Below are positions 63,603 to 64,000 of a stretch of 64,000 bases of DNA, one piece after another. The translations under genes and the position numbers were made by a program. Position 1 is the first letter of the stretch. Each line of letters opens with the position of its first letter. Source of the stretch: CAJQLB01 sp905479065 (GTDB lineage: Bacteria > Bacteroidota > Bacteroidia > Flavobacteriales > Flavobacteriaceae); NCBI GenBank assembly GCA_943846735.1, contig OX044364.1, positions 744,001 to 808,000 of the forward strand. Reading direction: 5' to 3'. The notes under the pieces are model-generated. The model did no database searches and was not told where the DNA came from. It worked only from the letters and a program-made list of their open reading frames with translations.

Positions 63603-64000
63603 CTAAAATTCGAAAACTTTACCATCTCTAGCTAATGCAACATTTTCAAAAATCTCTTTAGCTTCCAGTTTAAATTCATCAATAGAACCATATCGGGTAG
63701 AGTAATGTCCAATAATAAGCTTCTTCACATCAGCTTGTTTCGCAATTCTTGCTGCTTGTTTCGCTGTTGAATGTTTTGTTGATATTGCTAATTTAGCATG
63801 TTTTTCCAAAAATGTAGACTCGTGATACAACACATGAACATTTGCTATCATTGGAACAATAGACTCGTCAAACATTGTGTCACTGCAAAAGGCATAACTT
63901 AAAGGTTTTTTACCCTGAAACGTAACCTTTTCATTGTTTATTAATATTCCATCCTCATTAATGACATCTTTTCCTTGTTGTAATTTACTATAATAAGACA
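63603..64000 (-). CDS. rnz: Ribonuclease Z, 5' part outside the window
   Basis: tRNA 3'-processing endonuclease of the metallo-beta-lactamase fold. The frame is open to the right edge (132 codons seen), so the N-terminal zinc motif is not visible. The C-terminal third is clear: YAFCSDT, VHVLYHESTF, STAKQAARIAKQ and LIIGHYSTRY, containing the late zinc ligands D and H. It ends 104 bp before the pdxH start on the same strand. Confidence 0.93.
   Translation of the reverse strand, partial: SYYSKLQQGKDVINEDGILINNEKVTFQGKKPLSYAFCSDTMFDESIVPMIANVHVLYHESTFLEKHAKLAISTKHSTAKQAARIAKQADVKKLIIGHYSTRYGSIDEFKLEAKEIFENVALARDGKVFEF

Overview
The window looks like chromosomal DNA of a marine-type member of the Flavobacteriaceae (Bacteroidota). 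The evidence is: low GC; A-rich leaders instead of strong Shine-Dalgarno sites; promoters of the TTG-N19-TAnnTTTG type; a type IX secretion cassette (CHU_C-tailed adhesin, PorP/SprF, OmpA); lipoproteins with short N-terminal signals; and characteristic families (DUF2891, DUF2911, DUF3822, Lacal_2735, flavobacterial MiaE and DnaX). Nearly all of it is ordinary core genome. I see no CRISPR array, prophage, insertion sequence, tRNA or rRNA.

Layout. 1-6.4 kb: dnaK (cut by the left edge, minus strand), then sdaA, panB, an RluA-type pseudouridine synthase and an aldehyde dehydrogenase on plus. 6.4-11.1 kb: a translationally coupled minus-strand operon of a DUF2891 lipoprotein, an Nramp-like transporter without the usual metal ligands, and 5-oxoprolinase PxpA-PxpB-PxpC. 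11.2-14.0 kb: an M16 peptidase lipoprotein. 14.0-16.9 kb: a gene-poor stretch with a 44-residue membrane peptide, a strong hairpin and a broken comM that carries an internal tandem duplication and a scrambled 3' end. 17-24.6 kb (minus): an aldo/keto reductase plus a secreted protein; a scar where two divergent genes lost their 5' ends; then a compact pabB-tilS-ade-yheT operon in which ade is frameshifted. 24.7-28.1 kb: a DEAD-type helicase, a DUF2911 protein and an ACR3 arsenite exporter.

28.2-38.0 kb is a plus-strand gene set that reads as a light/oxidative-stress module: TetR-like protein, ABC1 kinase, flavin reductase and SDR in one unit; then a small protein, FolE, a 76-residue protein, SDR, glutathione peroxidase, Lacal_2735 protein, TspO, SRPBCC protein and DNA photolyase, with a second copy of the 76-residue protein downstream. 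Two promoters in this block, 4.1 kb apart, share the same architecture (GTTTAA-N16-TTAAAC placed 12 nt from the -7 box), suggesting one regulator for both halves.

38-51 kb: an M20 amidohydrolase; a minus operon kdsB-HAD-KdnB-like dehydrogenase-acyltransferase (Kdo/lipid A modification); a RecD-like helicase; a small membrane protein, DUF3822 and rsmD; the RNase P RNA gene on minus; dnaX; miaE; Ppx/GppA; SixA. 51.5-61.7 kb: a 2433-residue type IX-secreted adhesin with 23 HYR-like domains, 18 of them identical at the DNA level (237-bp unit), followed by its PorP/SprF and OmpA partners. 62-64 kb: a CAP-domain lipoprotein, pdxH and the 3' part of rnz (cut by the right edge).

The most interesting items are the shared operator of the photo-oxidative block, the Nramp-like protein without metal ligands inside the 5-oxoprolinase operon, the perfect 18-unit repeat array, and the comM and 19-kb scars. 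The frameshifts in comM and ade may be real decay or residual sequencing errors, and raw reads are needed to tell.
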